Positions 25,848-34,042 of a stretch of 36,731 nt of DNA are shown one piece after another. The translations under genes and the position numbers were made by a program. Position 1 is the stretch's first letter. Each line of letters starts with the position of its first letter. Source of the DNA: Bacteroidia bacterium (GTDB lineage: Bacteria; Bacteroidota; Bacteroidia; Flavobacteriales; Flavobacteriaceae); contig JAUIFC010000017.1 in NCBI GenBank assembly GCA_030429455.1, positions 1-36,731 on the forward strand, written 5' to 3'. The notes beneath the pieces were generated by a model. The model saw nothing but the letters and a program-made list of their open reading frames with translations. It did no database searches and was not told the origin of the DNA.

Positions 25848-26355
25848 ATGTCGTAATGGCTGAATAGATTGGATTTACCACTTCGGAAATAATTGGATTA
25901 ACGACATCAGATATAAATCCAAACTTGAATAAAACAACATAAAAGCCGACGCCTGCGGTTATCGGCAATAACTTTCTGTAAATACTCCCTTTGATCGAAA
26001 TGTTTTGCCAAACTGACAATAGCACTAAAACAACGGCTAAAACATCAAAACTTAGCTGATAGGTTAAAGAATATATCCTCGGCGTTCCATCACAATTTAC
26101 ATTATCCGAACTATTTACATTTACCAACAATACCATCAAAATGGTGTATATGGCAATCAAAAAACTCGACTTTAGGATGTCAACCTTTTTGAAAAGATAG
26201 CATATATAAAAATATACAGCTAAAATCAGGAAATAAATACCACTAAAATATTCCATACTTGGTTCAAATTTCGTGAGGATGTATAAGCCCAGAATATCTA
26301 CGGCAATAACTAAACCCAAACCCAAGACTATAGAAAGAATAAAGAAAAACACCAT
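25846..26355 (-). CDS. Small integral membrane protein, function unknown
   Basis: The 169-residue protein has about four to five hydrophobic segments (near 4-24, 38-55, 65-82, 103-118 and 130-150) with a short polar loop (NVNSSDNVNCDGTPRIY) in the middle. No family motif was recognised. A C-terminal tail carries a short repeat (VNPIISEVVNPIYS). Its 3' end abuts the terminator of the convergent SPFH gene. It stands alone on the - strand, separated from the Spy-like gene at 26466 by a terminator. Confidence 0.55.
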   Translation of the reverse strand: MVFFFILSIVLGLGLVIAVDILGLYILTKFEPSMEYFSGIYFLILAVYFYICYLFKKVDILKSSFLIAIYTILMVLLVNVNSSDNVNCDGTPRIYSLTYQLSFDVLAVVLVLLSVWQNISIKGSIYRKLLPITAGVGFYVVLFKFGFISDVVNPIISEVVNPIYSAITT

Positions 26356-26395
26356 GCAAATTTTAAGTTGATTTAAAATTATAAAATTTATCTCA

Positions 26396-26434
26396 ATAAA
26401 AAAACCTCACAAGCCTTTCAATCCTGTGAGGTTT
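26396..26434 (-). terminator. Rho-independent terminator after the Spy-like gene
   Basis: AAACCTCACA (26402-26411) and TGTGAGGTTT (26425-26434) form a perfect 10-bp stem. On the - strand the stem is followed by a T-run (26404-26398). It ends the transcript of the gene at 26466-27167. Confidence 0.85.
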
Positions 26435-26465
26435 AAATATTGTAGCCAGACCAGCTTACAAAACA

Positions 26466-27167
26466 CTAGTTATGTTTACTTCCATGTTTTCTTTTCATGT
26501 GTTCATGACGCTTTTCTTGCATCTCCAGATAGACTTTAAATTGTTCGTCGTTCAGGATTTCTTTTACTTCTTCATTTTGTGCTTTTCTTAGTTCTTCTAA
26601 TTTCTTACGAGTCTCTTGAGAACGGCCGAGTGCTCTAACAGCCTCATGCTTTTCTTTGTAAGCTTCTCTGATGGTTTTAAGCTGTTGTTTTTGCTCATCG
26701 CTAAGGTTTAACTCTTTCATCATTGCTTTGTGCTCCTCGATTCTCATGCGCTTTTTCTTGTTCGCTTTATGTTTAGCTTCTATGCGTTTCTCTTTCATTT
26801 TCATCTTCATTCGCTCATGCATTCTCTTTTTTAGAACCAAGTATTTTTCAAAGTCATCTTTTTCTAAAATTTCTTGGACTTCTTCATTTTGTGCATGATT
26901 GAGCGCTTCAAATTTTTGCCTAGTTTCTCTAGAGCGTCCTTCTTCACGAAGAGCTTTCATCTCGGTAGCATACTTGAGATTAATCTCTTTTAGGCGTTTG
27001 GACTCATTTTCAGACAATGCTAATTTTTCTGAAATTAAAGCCGTTTGCTTTTCGGAAATTTCCTCAGGAGAAACATCATTAAACTTTTTGTGCTGTGCAT
27101 TGGACTGATAACCTAGTAAGAGTACAAATACTAAGGCAATTTTAATTGTGGTGAGTGGTGATTTCAT
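26466..27167 (-). CDS. Exported Spy/CpxP-like protein with an internal duplication
   Basis: The 233-residue protein has a signal peptide (MKSPLTTIKIALVFVLLLGY, cleavage near SNAQ). It is then almost entirely helical, very rich in Lys, Glu, Arg, Met and His. Two homologous units of about 75 residues follow each other. Unit 1 has LALSENESKRLKEI, GRSRETRQKFEAL and AQNEEVQEIL. Unit 2 has LNLSDEQKQQLKTI, GRSQETRKKLEEL and AQNEEVKEIL. Each unit has the LxLSxxQ-type motif of the Spy/CpxP family, periplasmic chaperone-like proteins that may bind metals or unfolded proteins. The Met- and His-rich linker (HERMKMKMKEK, HEHMKRKHG) suggests possible metal binding. It is a single gene with its own terminator. 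Confidence 0.75.
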   Translation of the reverse strand: MKSPLTTIKIALVFVLLLGYQSNAQHKKFNDVSPEEISEKQTALISEKLALSENESKRLKEINLKYATEMKALREEGRSRETRQKFEALNHAQNEEVQEILEKDDFEKYLVLKKRMHERMKMKMKEKRIEAKHKANKKKRMRIEEHKAMMKELNLSDEQKQQLKTIREAYKEKHEAVRALGRSQETRKKLEELRKAQNEEVKEILNDEQFKVYLEMQEKRHEHMKRKHGSKHN

Positions 27168-27310
27168 TGTAATAAAGTTTTAATATGGTAATTATCGACA
27201 ATATATGTACGTAGGCAATTTTCTAGTGTTACGCCCGATTTCACTTTTATCCAACATTTTCAACAAATATTAATATTTCGTTAGTCTCTAATTGTTTTGA
27301 AAATAATATT

Positions 27311-27318
27311 TAAATTTG
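27311..27318 (+). promoter_or_regulatory. -7 box of the his operon
   Basis: TAAATTTG matches TAnnTTTG. The predicted start of transcription (about 27323-27325) coincides with the leader peptide ATG at 27323, so the leader peptide may be translated from a leaderless RNA. A TTTG at 27296-27299 is too close to be an ideal -33 element. Confidence 0.6.
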
Positions 27319-27322
27319 TGTC

Positions 27323-27373
27323 ATGATTTATATTTGGTTACATCATAGTAAAGTAAAACCTGTCAAACGGTAA
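27323..27373 (+). CDS. his operon leader peptide (16 aa)
   Basis: The small frame encodes MIYIWLHHSKVKPVKR and ends with TAA at 27371-27373. Two consecutive histidine codons (CAT CAT, 27341-27346) sit 24 nt before the stop codon. The frame ends directly after the CAAACGG segment that can form the antiterminator. Ribosome stalling at the His codons would leave that segment free, whereas completion of the peptide would cover it. This arrangement is what identifies a 16-codon frame as a real regulatory peptide. Confidence 0.8.
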   Translation: MIYIWLHHSKVKPVKR

Positions 27374-27430
27374 TAAATGAACTATTGACGTCATAACATC
27401 CCGTTTGGTTTCAAGCGGGATTTTTATTTT
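27364..27430 (+). promoter_or_regulatory. his attenuator: antiterminator pairing and intrinsic terminator
   Basis: A terminator stem is formed by ATCCCGTTTG (27398-27407) and CAAGCGGGAT (27412-27421), with a GTTT loop and one T-G wobble, followed by a T-rich tail (27421-27430). The upstream segment CAAACGG (27364-27370), at the end of the leader peptide frame, is exactly complementary to CCGTTTG (27401-27407) in the 5' arm. The two pairings are mutually exclusive. A second inverted repeat, GTCAA (27362-27366) with TTGAC (27385-27389), could also compete. This is a transcription attenuator controlling hisGDCBH by histidyl-tRNA supply. Confidence 0.85.
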
Positions 27431-27453
27431 AAATGAAATTTTAAAAACCTTAA

Positions 27454-28311
27454 ATGAAAAATTTAAAAATTGGCATTCAAAAATCTGGACGATTAAATGA
27501 AGATTCTATAAAACTTTTAAAAACATGTGGCATTTCTGTCAAAAATGGAAAAGACCAACTGAAAGTTACAGCCTCTAATTTTCCATTGGAAATCTATTAT
27601 TTAAGAAACGGAGATTTGCCACAATATTTAAAAGATGGTGTAGTCGATTGCGCCATAATTGGCGACAACCTTTTGGTCGAAAAAGGAGAAAACATTAAAT
27701 CGAATATGCCATTAGGATTTTCAAAATGTCGAGTTTCGCTCGCTATACCAAATAGAGCAACTTATAACTCAATAAGAGATCTTCAAGGCAAAAAAATAGC
27801 GACTTCTTACCCAAATACTGTCAATAAATTTTTAAAGAAAAATGACATTTCAGCAGAAATTCATATCATTAATGGTTCTGTAGAAATCGCTCCAAATATT
27901 GGTCTCGCCGATGCCATTTGCGACATCGTTTCCTCGGGAAGCACCCTTTTTAAAAACAACCTTAAAGAAGTTGAAGTCATTCTAAAAAGCCAAGCCGTAT
28001 TGGCAGTTTCACCAAAAATTGAAGCCGAACAGCAACAAATCTTAGACAAACTGAGCTTTAGAATCGAATCTGTATTAAAAGCCAAAACCTCCAAATACAT
28101 CCTAATGAATGTTCCAAATGAAAAAGTGGAACATGTGGTTCAACTTTTGCCTGGCATGAAGAGTCCAACCATTATGCCGCTAAGTGACGAAGGTTGGTCT
28201 TCTGTGCATACCGTAATCGACGAAAATGATTTTTGGGAAGTGATAGACCAGCTGAAAGATGCTGGAGCCGAAGGAATTTTAGTGGCACCAATTGAAAAAA
28301 TGATATTGTAA
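27454..28311 (+). CDS. hisG: ATP phosphoribosyltransferase HisG (long form)
   Basis: The 285-residue enzyme catalyses the first committed step of histidine synthesis, joining ATP and PRPP. Family features are IGIQKSGRLNEDS at the start, the DCAIIGDNLL segment, and the phosphate-binding loop IVSSGSTL (near 158). The length and the C-terminal ACT-like domain (about 212-285, YILMNVPNEKVEHVV to GAEGILVAPIEKMIL) mark the long form, which is feedback-inhibited by histidine and does not need HisZ. It lies 23 bp after the attenuator terminator. Its stop and the hisD start share one base (TAATG). Confidence 0.95.
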   Translation: MKNLKIGIQKSGRLNEDSIKLLKTCGISVKNGKDQLKVTASNFPLEIYYLRNGDLPQYLKDGVVDCAIIGDNLLVEKGENIKSNMPLGFSKCRVSLAIPNRATYNSIRDLQGKKIATSYPNTVNKFLKKNDISAEIHIINGSVEIAPNIGLADAICDIVSSGSTLFKNNLKEVEVILKSQAVLAVSPKIEAEQQQILDKLSFRIESVLKAKTSKYILMNVPNEKVEHVVQLLPGMKSPTIMPLSDEGWSSVHTVIDENDFWEVIDQLKDAGAEGILVAPIEKMIL

Positions 28312-29606
28312 TGAAAATTATTCAACAGCCTGACGAAAAAAATTGGGAAGAATTATTAAAAAGACCAACACAAGACTTTGCGAGTTTAGAATCTGATGTT
28401 AAAGCCATTTTTGAAGACATCAAACATAATGGTGATTCTGCAATAAAAAAATACACTCAAATTTTCGATGGTATTTCAATTGAAGATTTTAGTGTAAATC
28501 CTGAAGCGATAGAACATTCAACCGATAACATTTCAGCGGCATTAAAAGAGGCTATTGATGTTGCCTACGACAACATTTTTAAATTTCACCTTGCTCAAGA
28601 ACAAGTTACAATAAAGGTTGAAACTCTGCCAGGTGTGAAGTGTTGGCAAGCCACCAAGCCCATCGAAAAAGTAGGCTTATACATTCCAGGTGGAAGTGCT
28701 CCATTGTTTTCAAGCATTTTGATGTTGGGAATTCCAGCAAAAATAGCAGGTTGTAGAGAAGTTGTTCTCGTCACGCCACCACAACAAACTGGCGTTGTTC
28801 ATCCTGCGATGCTGTATGCAGCCAAAAAATGTGACATAAAAAGCATCTATCAAGTTGGTGGTATTCAAGCCATTGGCGGATTGACTTTTGGCACAGAACG
28901 TATTCCGAAAGTCTATAAAATATTTGGCCCTGGCAATCAGTATGTCACGGTTGCAAAACAAGTCGCCACCACATACGATGTTGCCATCGATATGCCAGCA
29001 GGTCCTTCTGAATTATTAGTCTTAGCAGACGATAGCGCAAACCCCACGTATGTGGCCGCAGATCTTTTGAGCCAAGCTGAACATGGCGCTGACAGTCAGG
29101 TGATTTTGGTCACAACATCCAACGATTTGGCCGAAAAAACAAAAGATGAAATCTATGCACAATTAGAGCTTTTACCTCGAAAAGACATTGCCGTCAAAGC
29201 CATTGAGAACTCCAAACTTATCGTTGTTCAAAATATCAAAACCGCTTTGAGGCTTACTAATCAATACAGTCCTGAACACCTCATCATTTGTTTGAATGCT
29301 GAAGACGAAGCGATAGACCAAATTTACAATGCTGGCTCTGTATTTATTGGAAATTATACACCAGAAAGCGCTGGCGATTATGCCTCTGGCACCAATCATA
29401 CCTTACCAACAAATGCTTTTGCAAGGCAATACAGTGGGGTGAATTTGGATGCCTTTACCAAAAAAATGACTTATCAAAAAATAAGTAAAGAAGGTTTACT
29501 GCATCTTGGAAGACACATCGAAGTAATGGCTGAAGCCGAAGAACTTCAAGCGCACAAAAATGCTGTAAGTTTAAGACTAAAGGATTTAAATACGCCTGAC
29601 TCATGA
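28311..29606 (+). CDS. hisD: Histidinol dehydrogenase HisD
   Basis: The 431-residue enzyme carries out the last two NAD-dependent oxidations from histidinol to histidine. Diagnostic segments are GLYIPGGSAPLFSSILMLGIPA, GPGNQYVTVAKQ, the PAGPSELLVLAD loop, and SQAEHGADSQ with zinc ligands Q255 and H258. YASGTNHTLPT lies near the C-terminus. The length is normal. It is translationally coupled to hisG by a one-base overlap. An 85-bp gap to hisC contains TACTTTAG (29673-29680), one base off the -7 consensus, so a secondary promoter for hisCBH is possible but weakly supported. Confidence 0.95.
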   Translation: MKIIQQPDEKNWEELLKRPTQDFASLESDVKAIFEDIKHNGDSAIKKYTQIFDGISIEDFSVNPEAIEHSTDNISAALKEAIDVAYDNIFKFHLAQEQVTIKVETLPGVKCWQATKPIEKVGLYIPGGSAPLFSSILMLGIPAKIAGCREVVLVTPPQQTGVVHPAMLYAAKKCDIKSIYQVGGIQAIGGLTFGTERIPKVYKIFGPGNQYVTVAKQVATTYDVAIDMPAGPSELLVLADDSANPTYVAADLLSQAEHGADSQVILVTTSNDLAEKTKDEIYAQLELLPRKDIAVKAIENSKLIVVQNIKTALRLTNQYSPEHLIICLNAEDEAIDQIYNAGSVFIGNYTPESAGDYASGTNHTLPTNAFARQYSGVNLDAFTKKMTYQKISKEGLLHLGRHIEVMAEAEELQAHKNAVSLRLKDLNTPDS

Positions 29607-29691
29607 TTTGTGATTTCTGGTTAAAAATTGTTTTCTTTTTTGAAACAGAAGTATAGAAATTTTCATCTGTAGTACTTTAGCACCATTATTT

Positions 29692-30735
29692 ATGAACAAA
29701 CGAATAGACATAGCCTCTTTAATTAGACCTGAACTTTTGGACATCAAGGCCTATTCTTCTGCTAGAGATGAATTTTCGACTGAAGAAGAAATGATTTTTT
29801 TGGATGCCAATGAAAATCCTTTCAATACAAAACTTAATCGATATCCAGATCCGTATCAATCCAAATTGAAATCAAGAATCTCTGAACTGAAAAACGTTGA
29901 TTCCAAAAACATTGTTTTAGGCAATGGCAGTGATGAAATCATTGATTTATTGATACGCTTATTTTGCGTGCCTTATACCGACAAAATCATGACTTTTCCA
30001 CCAACTTACGGCATGTACAAAGTCACCGCAGATTTGAATGCTATTGGGATTCAAGAAGTTTTGCTTGATGAAAATTTTCAGCTAAAAGTTGATGAAATTC
30101 TGGAACGCATCACAAAAGAAACTAAACTAATTTTCTTTTGTTCGCCAAACAATCCTTCGGGAAATACTTTATACAGAGAAGATGTTATTCGCATACTCCA
30201 TCAATTTGATGGCATCGTTGTTATCGATGAAGCTTATAGCGATTTTTCTACCGAATCTTCGTTTTCAGAATTAGTAGAAGACTACAACAACTTGGTGGTC
30301 ATGCAAACTTTCTCTAAAGCCTATGGCTTGGCCGGAGCAAGACTTGGCATGTGTTTTACAAATCCTTTTATAGTGGATTACCTTAACAAAATTAAACCGC
30401 CTTACAACGTCAACAGTTTGAGTCAAAACATTGCGCTTGAAAAACTTTCATCCATAGAAAAGGTTGAAAGTCAAATCAAATCAATTATTTCTGAACGCAT
30501 AAAATTAGAAGGCGATTTAAAGCACATCGATTGGATAACACACATTTATCCAAGTCAGGCAAATTTTTTATTAGTAAAAGTAGATGACGCCAACAAGAGG
30601 TACAAACAATTTTTAGACCACCGCATTGTTGTAAGAAACAGAACAACTCAACCCAATTGTGAAAACTGTTTGCGCTTTACGATAGGTACACCAGAAGAAA
30701 ATTCGACTTTTCTTGAAACCATAAAAACATTTTAA
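29692..30735 (+). CDS. hisC: Histidinol-phosphate aminotransferase HisC
   Basis: The 347-residue fold type I PLP enzyme makes histidinol phosphate from imidazole acetol phosphate and glutamate. Motifs include LDANENPFN near the start, GNGSDEIIDLLIR, CSPNNPSGN, VVIDEAYSDFS, and the PLP-binding Lys209 in TFSKAYGLAGARLG. The C-terminal arginine for phosphate binding lies in CLRFTIGTPEEN. It is followed after 3 bp by hisB, so the two genes are coupled. Confidence 0.95.
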   Translation: MNKRIDIASLIRPELLDIKAYSSARDEFSTEEEMIFLDANENPFNTKLNRYPDPYQSKLKSRISELKNVDSKNIVLGNGSDEIIDLLIRLFCVPYTDKIMTFPPTYGMYKVTADLNAIGIQEVLLDENFQLKVDEILERITKETKLIFFCSPNNPSGNTLYREDVIRILHQFDGIVVIDEAYSDFSTESSFSELVEDYNNLVVMQTFSKAYGLAGARLGMCFTNPFIVDYLNKIKPPYNVNSLSQNIALEKLSSIEKVESQIKSIISERIKLEGDLKHIDWITHIYPSQANFLLVKVDDANKRYKQFLDHRIVVRNRTTQPNCENCLRFTIGTPEENSTFLETIKTF

Positions 30736-30738
30736 GAC

Positions 30739-31872
30739 GTGAAAAAACTACTGCTTATAGACAGAGACGGCACCTTGATCCGAGAACCCGAAGACGAACA
30801 AATAGATAGTTTTGAAAAACTCGATTTTTACCCAGAAGTATTTAAGTATTTAGGCAAAATTGCAGAAAAAGGTGATTTTGAGCTTATCATGATTACCAAT
30901 CAGGATGGACTAGGCACCGATGCTTTTCCTGAAGACACCTTTTGGCCAGTTCAAAATTTTATAGTCAAAACCTTTGAAAATGAAGGCATAGTCTTTAAAG
31001 ATATTTTAATCGACCGAACATTTCCTCATGAGAATGCCGAAACAAGAAAACCTAAAACTGGTCTCGTAAAACCTTACCTTTCTGGTGATTATGATATCGA
31101 AAATTCATTGGTTATTGGCGATCGTTTAACGGATATTGAGTTGGCCAAAAACATGGGATGCAAAGGTATTTTTATAAATCAACATCGAGGATTAGGCGAT
31201 AGCGAACTGGAATCAAGCCAAAGCGAATTGAACGCATACATTCAACTTGAGACTCAGTCTTGGAAGGAGATTCATGATTTTTTGGTTTTAAGCAATAGAC
31301 AAATCTCACATTCTCGACATACCAAAGAAACACAAATCGACATTAATTTAAATCTTGATGGTTCGGGCAAATTTAGAGCTAAAACAGGCTTAGCTTTTTT
31401 TGATCATATGTTGGAACAAATTGCCAGACATGCCCTTGTGGATTTGGATATTCACGTCAATGGCGACCTCGACGTGGACGAACACCATACGATTGAAGAT
31501 ACAGCGATTGCTCTTGGAGAAGCCTTCAAAAAAGCAATAGGCAATAAGTTAGGAATGGAACGCTACGGGTTTTATTTACCAATGGACGATGCTCTCGCCA
31601 AAGTTGCCATCGATTTTGGAGGAAGAGCATGGTTAGTTTGGGATGCCAAATTTAAAAGAGAATACGTCGGCGATATGCCCACAGAAATGTTCATGCATTT
31701 CTTTAAATCGTTTTCCGATGCTGCGCATGCCAACCTGAACATAAAGGCAAAAGGCAAAAACGAACACCATAAAATCGAAAGTATTTTTAAAGGTTTTGCA
31801 AGAGCAATAAAAGCAGCTGTAAAAAGAGACCCTGATAAGGTTATTCTTCCAAGCACAAAAGGAACATTATGA
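30739..31872 (+). CDS. hisB: Bifunctional histidinol-phosphatase / imidazoleglycerol-phosphate dehydratase HisB
   Basis: The 377-residue fusion starts with GTG. The N-terminal HAD phosphatase domain (about 1-165) has the nucleophile motif LIDRDGTLI and [16 protein letters not shown]. The C-terminal dehydratase domain (about 185-377) has [12 protein letters not shown], the manganese-binding [16 protein letters not shown] and a second [12 protein letters not shown] motif. It therefore catalyses two separated steps of the pathway. The stop overlaps the hisH start (ATGA at 31869). Confidence 0.95.
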   Translation: MKKLLLIDRDGTLIREPEDEQIDSFEKLDFYPEVFKYLGKIAEKGDFELIMITNQDGLGTDAFPEDTFWPVQNFIVKTFENEGIVFKDILIDRTFPHENAETRKPKTGLVKPYLSGDYDIENSLVIGDRLTDIELAKNMGCKGIFINQHRGLGDSELESSQSELNAYIQLETQSWKEIHDFLVLSNRQISHSRHTKETQIDINLNLDGSGKFRAKTGLAFFDHMLEQIARHALVDLDIHVNGDLDVDEHHTIEDTAIALGEAFKKAIGNKLGMERYGFYLPMDDALAKVAIDFGGRAWLVWDAKFKREYVGDMPTEMFMHFFKSFSDAAHANLNIKAKGKNEHHKIESIFKGFARAIKAAVKRDPDKVILPSTKGTL

Positions 31873-32453
31873 GCAAATTGGTGATTATTGATTATGGCGC
31901 TGGAAATATACAAAGCATCCAATTTGCCTTAGATCGATTAGGCTATCAATCTGTTTTGAGCCGAAATCCAACAGAAATAGAAAATGCTGAAAGAGTCATT
32001 TTTCCTGGCGTTGGTCATGCAGAAACCGCAATGCAAAAGTTGAAGGAAACAGGCCTTGAACAGTTGATTCCAAATCTGAAACAGCCTGTTCTAGGGATTT
32101 GCTTAGGCATGCAATTAATGTGCAATTATTCCGAGGAAGGACAAACTGAAGGCTTAGGAATTTTTGATGTGGATGTCAAACATTTTGACATTAAAGAAAA
32201 AGTACCTCATATGGGTTGGAATGTGATATCCCAATTAAAATCCAAACTGTTTCAAAACATTCCTGAACGCGCTTATATGTATTTTGTACATAGCTACTTT
32301 GTCCCAGAAAATCCTGAAAGCATCGCCACAACTGATTACTCGATTTCATTTTGCAGTGCTTTGGCTAAAAACAACTTCTATGGAGTTCAGTTTCACCCTG
32401 AAAAAAGCGGAGAATTTGGCGAGAAAATACTAGATAATTTTCTTAATCTGTAA
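31869..32453 (+). CDS. hisH: Imidazole glycerol phosphate synthase glutaminase subunit HisH
   Basis: The 194-residue class I glutamine amidotransferase has the triad Cys78 ([10 protein letters not shown]), His176 and Glu178 (QFHPEKSG). It supplies ammonia to HisF, with which it forms the IGP synthase complex. HisF is not encoded nearby. The gene ends the his operon here, where hisA, hisF and hisIE would usually follow in Flavobacteriaceae. Its last 11 bp overlap the 3' end of the convergent VOC gene. Confidence 0.95.
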   Translation: MSKLVIIDYGAGNIQSIQFALDRLGYQSVLSRNPTEIENAERVIFPGVGHAETAMQKLKETGLEQLIPNLKQPVLGICLGMQLMCNYSEEGQTEGLGIFDVDVKHFDIKEKVPHMGWNVISQLKSKLFQNIPERAYMYFVHSYFVPENPESIATTDYSISFCSALAKNNFYGVQFHPEKSGEFGEKILDNFLNL

Positions 32454-32865
32454 CATTTCCACTTTCATCCAAGTTGAGAAATGGATTGTAGGCGATTTCC
32501 CATAAATTACCTTCAATATCGCAGACATAGCCACTATAACCACCCCAAAACGCATTTTGTGGCGGTTTAATAATTTGTACTCCTTTTTGCTTTAAATCTT
32601 CAAACAATTCATTGACCTCTTGAATAGAATTTACATTAAACGCCATTGCAAATCCATTAAATCCACTTCCTTCAGAAGAGACTTCCGCATCGAGAGCAAG
32701 GTCTTCTTTTGGATAAAGTGAGAGAAGGATGCCATTTAGCTTAAAAAAGGAAATTTGTTCATTACTCGAGCTTAAGGTTTTCCAACCAAAAGCTGTTTCG
32801 TAGAACGTGGTCATGGCTTTTAAATCCTCGACACCGATGGTTATAATTGTAAGTCTCTGATCCAT
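32443..32865 (-). CDS. VOC (glyoxalase/bleomycin-resistance) superfamily protein
   Basis: The 140-residue protein is a single VOC domain with two beta-alpha-beta-beta-beta modules. Features are TIGVEDLKAMTTFYETAFGWK at the start, MAFNVNSIQEVNELFEDLKQKG, and FWGGYSGYVCDIEGNLWEIAYNP near the end, where Glu of LWEIAYNP is the usual metal-ligand position. The substrate is unknown. It is convergent with hisH, overlapping it by 11 bp, and lies 7 bp downstream of the DUF1905 gene on the same strand, so they are probably cotranscribed. Confidence 0.85.
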   Translation of the reverse strand: MDQRLTIITIGVEDLKAMTTFYETAFGWKTLSSSNEQISFFKLNGILLSLYPKEDLALDAEVSSEGSGFNGFAMAFNVNSIQEVNELFEDLKQKGVQIIKPPQNAFWGGYSGYVCDIEGNLWEIAYNPFLNLDESGNVTD

Positions 32866-32872
32866 ATACTTA

Positions 32873-33166
32873 TTATATCGAAAGTTTAATCGTTACCTCA
32901 TCTCCAATGCTTAAGGCTCTTTTTTTTCGAATGCTAGCTTTAAGCGGCAAAAGATAAGTATTACGTTTGGTATCGAACCAAATGGCTGTTTGCCAAATTA
33001 TGTCATCTAGCTGAGCTGTTACCTTCAACCTACCCCAACCTTCTTCAAATTCTTTGAGGTGCTCACGAATATCAGCTGAAATATCTGTTGGTAAAGACAC
33101 AAAATGCCAACCACCGTCCGCATTGTGTTTCCATATCACCGATTTAAAACTGTAGTTTATGTTCAC
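32873..33166 (-). CDS. DUF1905 domain protein
   Basis: The 97-residue protein is a compact DUF1905 domain. Signs are SFKSVIWKHNADGGWHFVSLPTD (a W..GGW.FV.LP pattern), GWGRLKVTAQL, TYLLPLKASIRKKRAL and IGDEVTIKL at the end. The small double-psi barrel-like fold has no firmly established function. It appears to be cotranscribed with the VOC gene downstream. Confidence 0.8.
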   Translation of the reverse strand: MNINYSFKSVIWKHNADGGWHFVSLPTDISADIREHLKEFEEGWGRLKVTAQLDDIIWQTAIWFDTKRNTYLLPLKASIRKKRALSIGDEVTIKLSI

Positions 33167-33258
33167 AAGGATATCTTTTAACCTATAAAACTCTGCAAGA
33201 ATTCAGGCTGATATTTTAGGTAATGATACTAAAAATCCATAAAAACCAAAAAAGCTTT

Positions 33259-33294
33259 GAGAAAAAAAGCATGATTTTATTTGCTTTTTAGCTC
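33259..33294 (-). terminator. Probable terminator of the lipoprotein gene at 33311
   Basis: On the - strand GAGCTAAAAAGCA pairs with TGCTTTTTTTCTC (11 of 13 positions), and the 3' arm is itself a T-run. It is 16 bp beyond the stop of the gene at 33311. Confidence 0.6.
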
Positions 33295-33310
33295 AGTCCA
33301 TTTTTAGTTG

Positions 33311-33904
33311 CTATTTTTTATATTTCTTTTCAATACGTCCATTATCTAAAACTCGATACTCGACTTTTCCTGCTGTCATTTTCAGGCTTCCTTTGATAAT
33401 GTCTGTTTCATCTTGATTAAAGTCCCAACGTTTTACCGTGTCAAGGACGGTGATTGTTCGATCAGTGTTAAAAGTCACATGTTCTATTGCTTCATATCCC
33501 ATATCTTGACCGCTCTTGTCATAAAAACCTGTAGAGTCAATTTTATTTCCTTTTAGGTCATAAGTAGTCAAAAAGGGTACAAGTCCCCAATCTCCTATTC
33601 CACAGTCAATAATTCCAATTGTATTGCCATCCCGATAATAGATTCCTAAGGGTTGGCTCGTCCAAGTGTGCTTATATTTTCCGAAAGTATTTTTGTCAAA
33701 GTTTTTTGAAGTCTCAGGAAGTTGTCCAAATGGATTAGTTTCCAAGGGAAGAGGAATTTGGTCGAGTGTGGAAATGTAATTTTCAAAGTTTGAGTACGAT
33801 TGTTCACTTCCTTTTACTATTTCAGTTGAATGTTCCTTTTTTGTCGGACTATTACAACTCCACAAAGTGATGAATAAAATCATGGATATGATTAGTTGTT
33901 GCAT
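33311..33904 (-). CDS. Lipoprotein of unknown function
   Basis: From the ATG at 33904 the protein has 197 residues, with a lipoprotein signal MQQLIISMILFITLWSC (Cys17). The mature part is hydrophilic and beta-rich (for example WTSQPLGIYYRDGNTIGIID and TITVLDTVKRWDFNQDE) with no recognised family. An in-frame ATG at 33964 would add 20 residues (MKLPLVSSITK...), but they are encoded by a decayed group II intron end and precede the true signal peptide, so the later start is chosen. No partner gene is evident. Confidence 0.7.
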   Translation of the reverse strand: MQQLIISMILFITLWSCNSPTKKEHSTEIVKGSEQSYSNFENYISTLDQIPLPLETNPFGQLPETSKNFDKNTFGKYKHTWTSQPLGIYYRDGNTIGIIDCGIGDWGLVPFLTTYDLKGNKIDSTGFYDKSGQDMGYEAIEHVTFNTDRTITVLDTVKRWDFNQDETDIIKGSLKMTAGKVEYRVLDNGRIEKKYKK

Positions 33905-33938
33905 TGTCGTTGTCTTGCTTGCAGGTAATATTTTTGTA

Positions 33939-34042
33939 ATAGAACTGACTAAGGGAAGTTTCACCCTAAACCTCTTTTAGAACCCTGCTTGAAAGTCTCC
34001 CATCACACGATGGCTCTAACTGCTCAAATCTAAGCAATTACA
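33939..34042 (-). mobile_element. Decayed 3' end of a group II intron (domains V and VI)
   Basis: Read on the - strand, this stretch aligns along its length with the intron end at 36620-36731. The shared parts are TGTAAT-GCTTAGATTTG before domain V, a domain V-like hairpin (GAGCC at 34016-34012, TGGGAGAC, GGTTC at 33984-33980), and a domain VI-like arm (GAGGTTTAGGGTGAAAC then TTCCCTTAGTC). Domain V is 37 nt instead of 34 and its stem has several mismatches, so it is probably inactive. No reverse transcriptase frame is present upstream, where the IS begins at 34187. Confidence 0.7.

Noticed and set aside
26441-26460. Short palindrome-like TGTAGCCAGACCAGCTTACA considered as a tRNA fragment or operator
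   Set aside because: There is no cloverleaf potential around it and only the outer four bases pair well.
26671-27108. Two Ser/Phe-rich + strand frames opposite the Spy-like gene
   Set aside because: They are antisense shadows of the Lys/Glu-rich coding strand.
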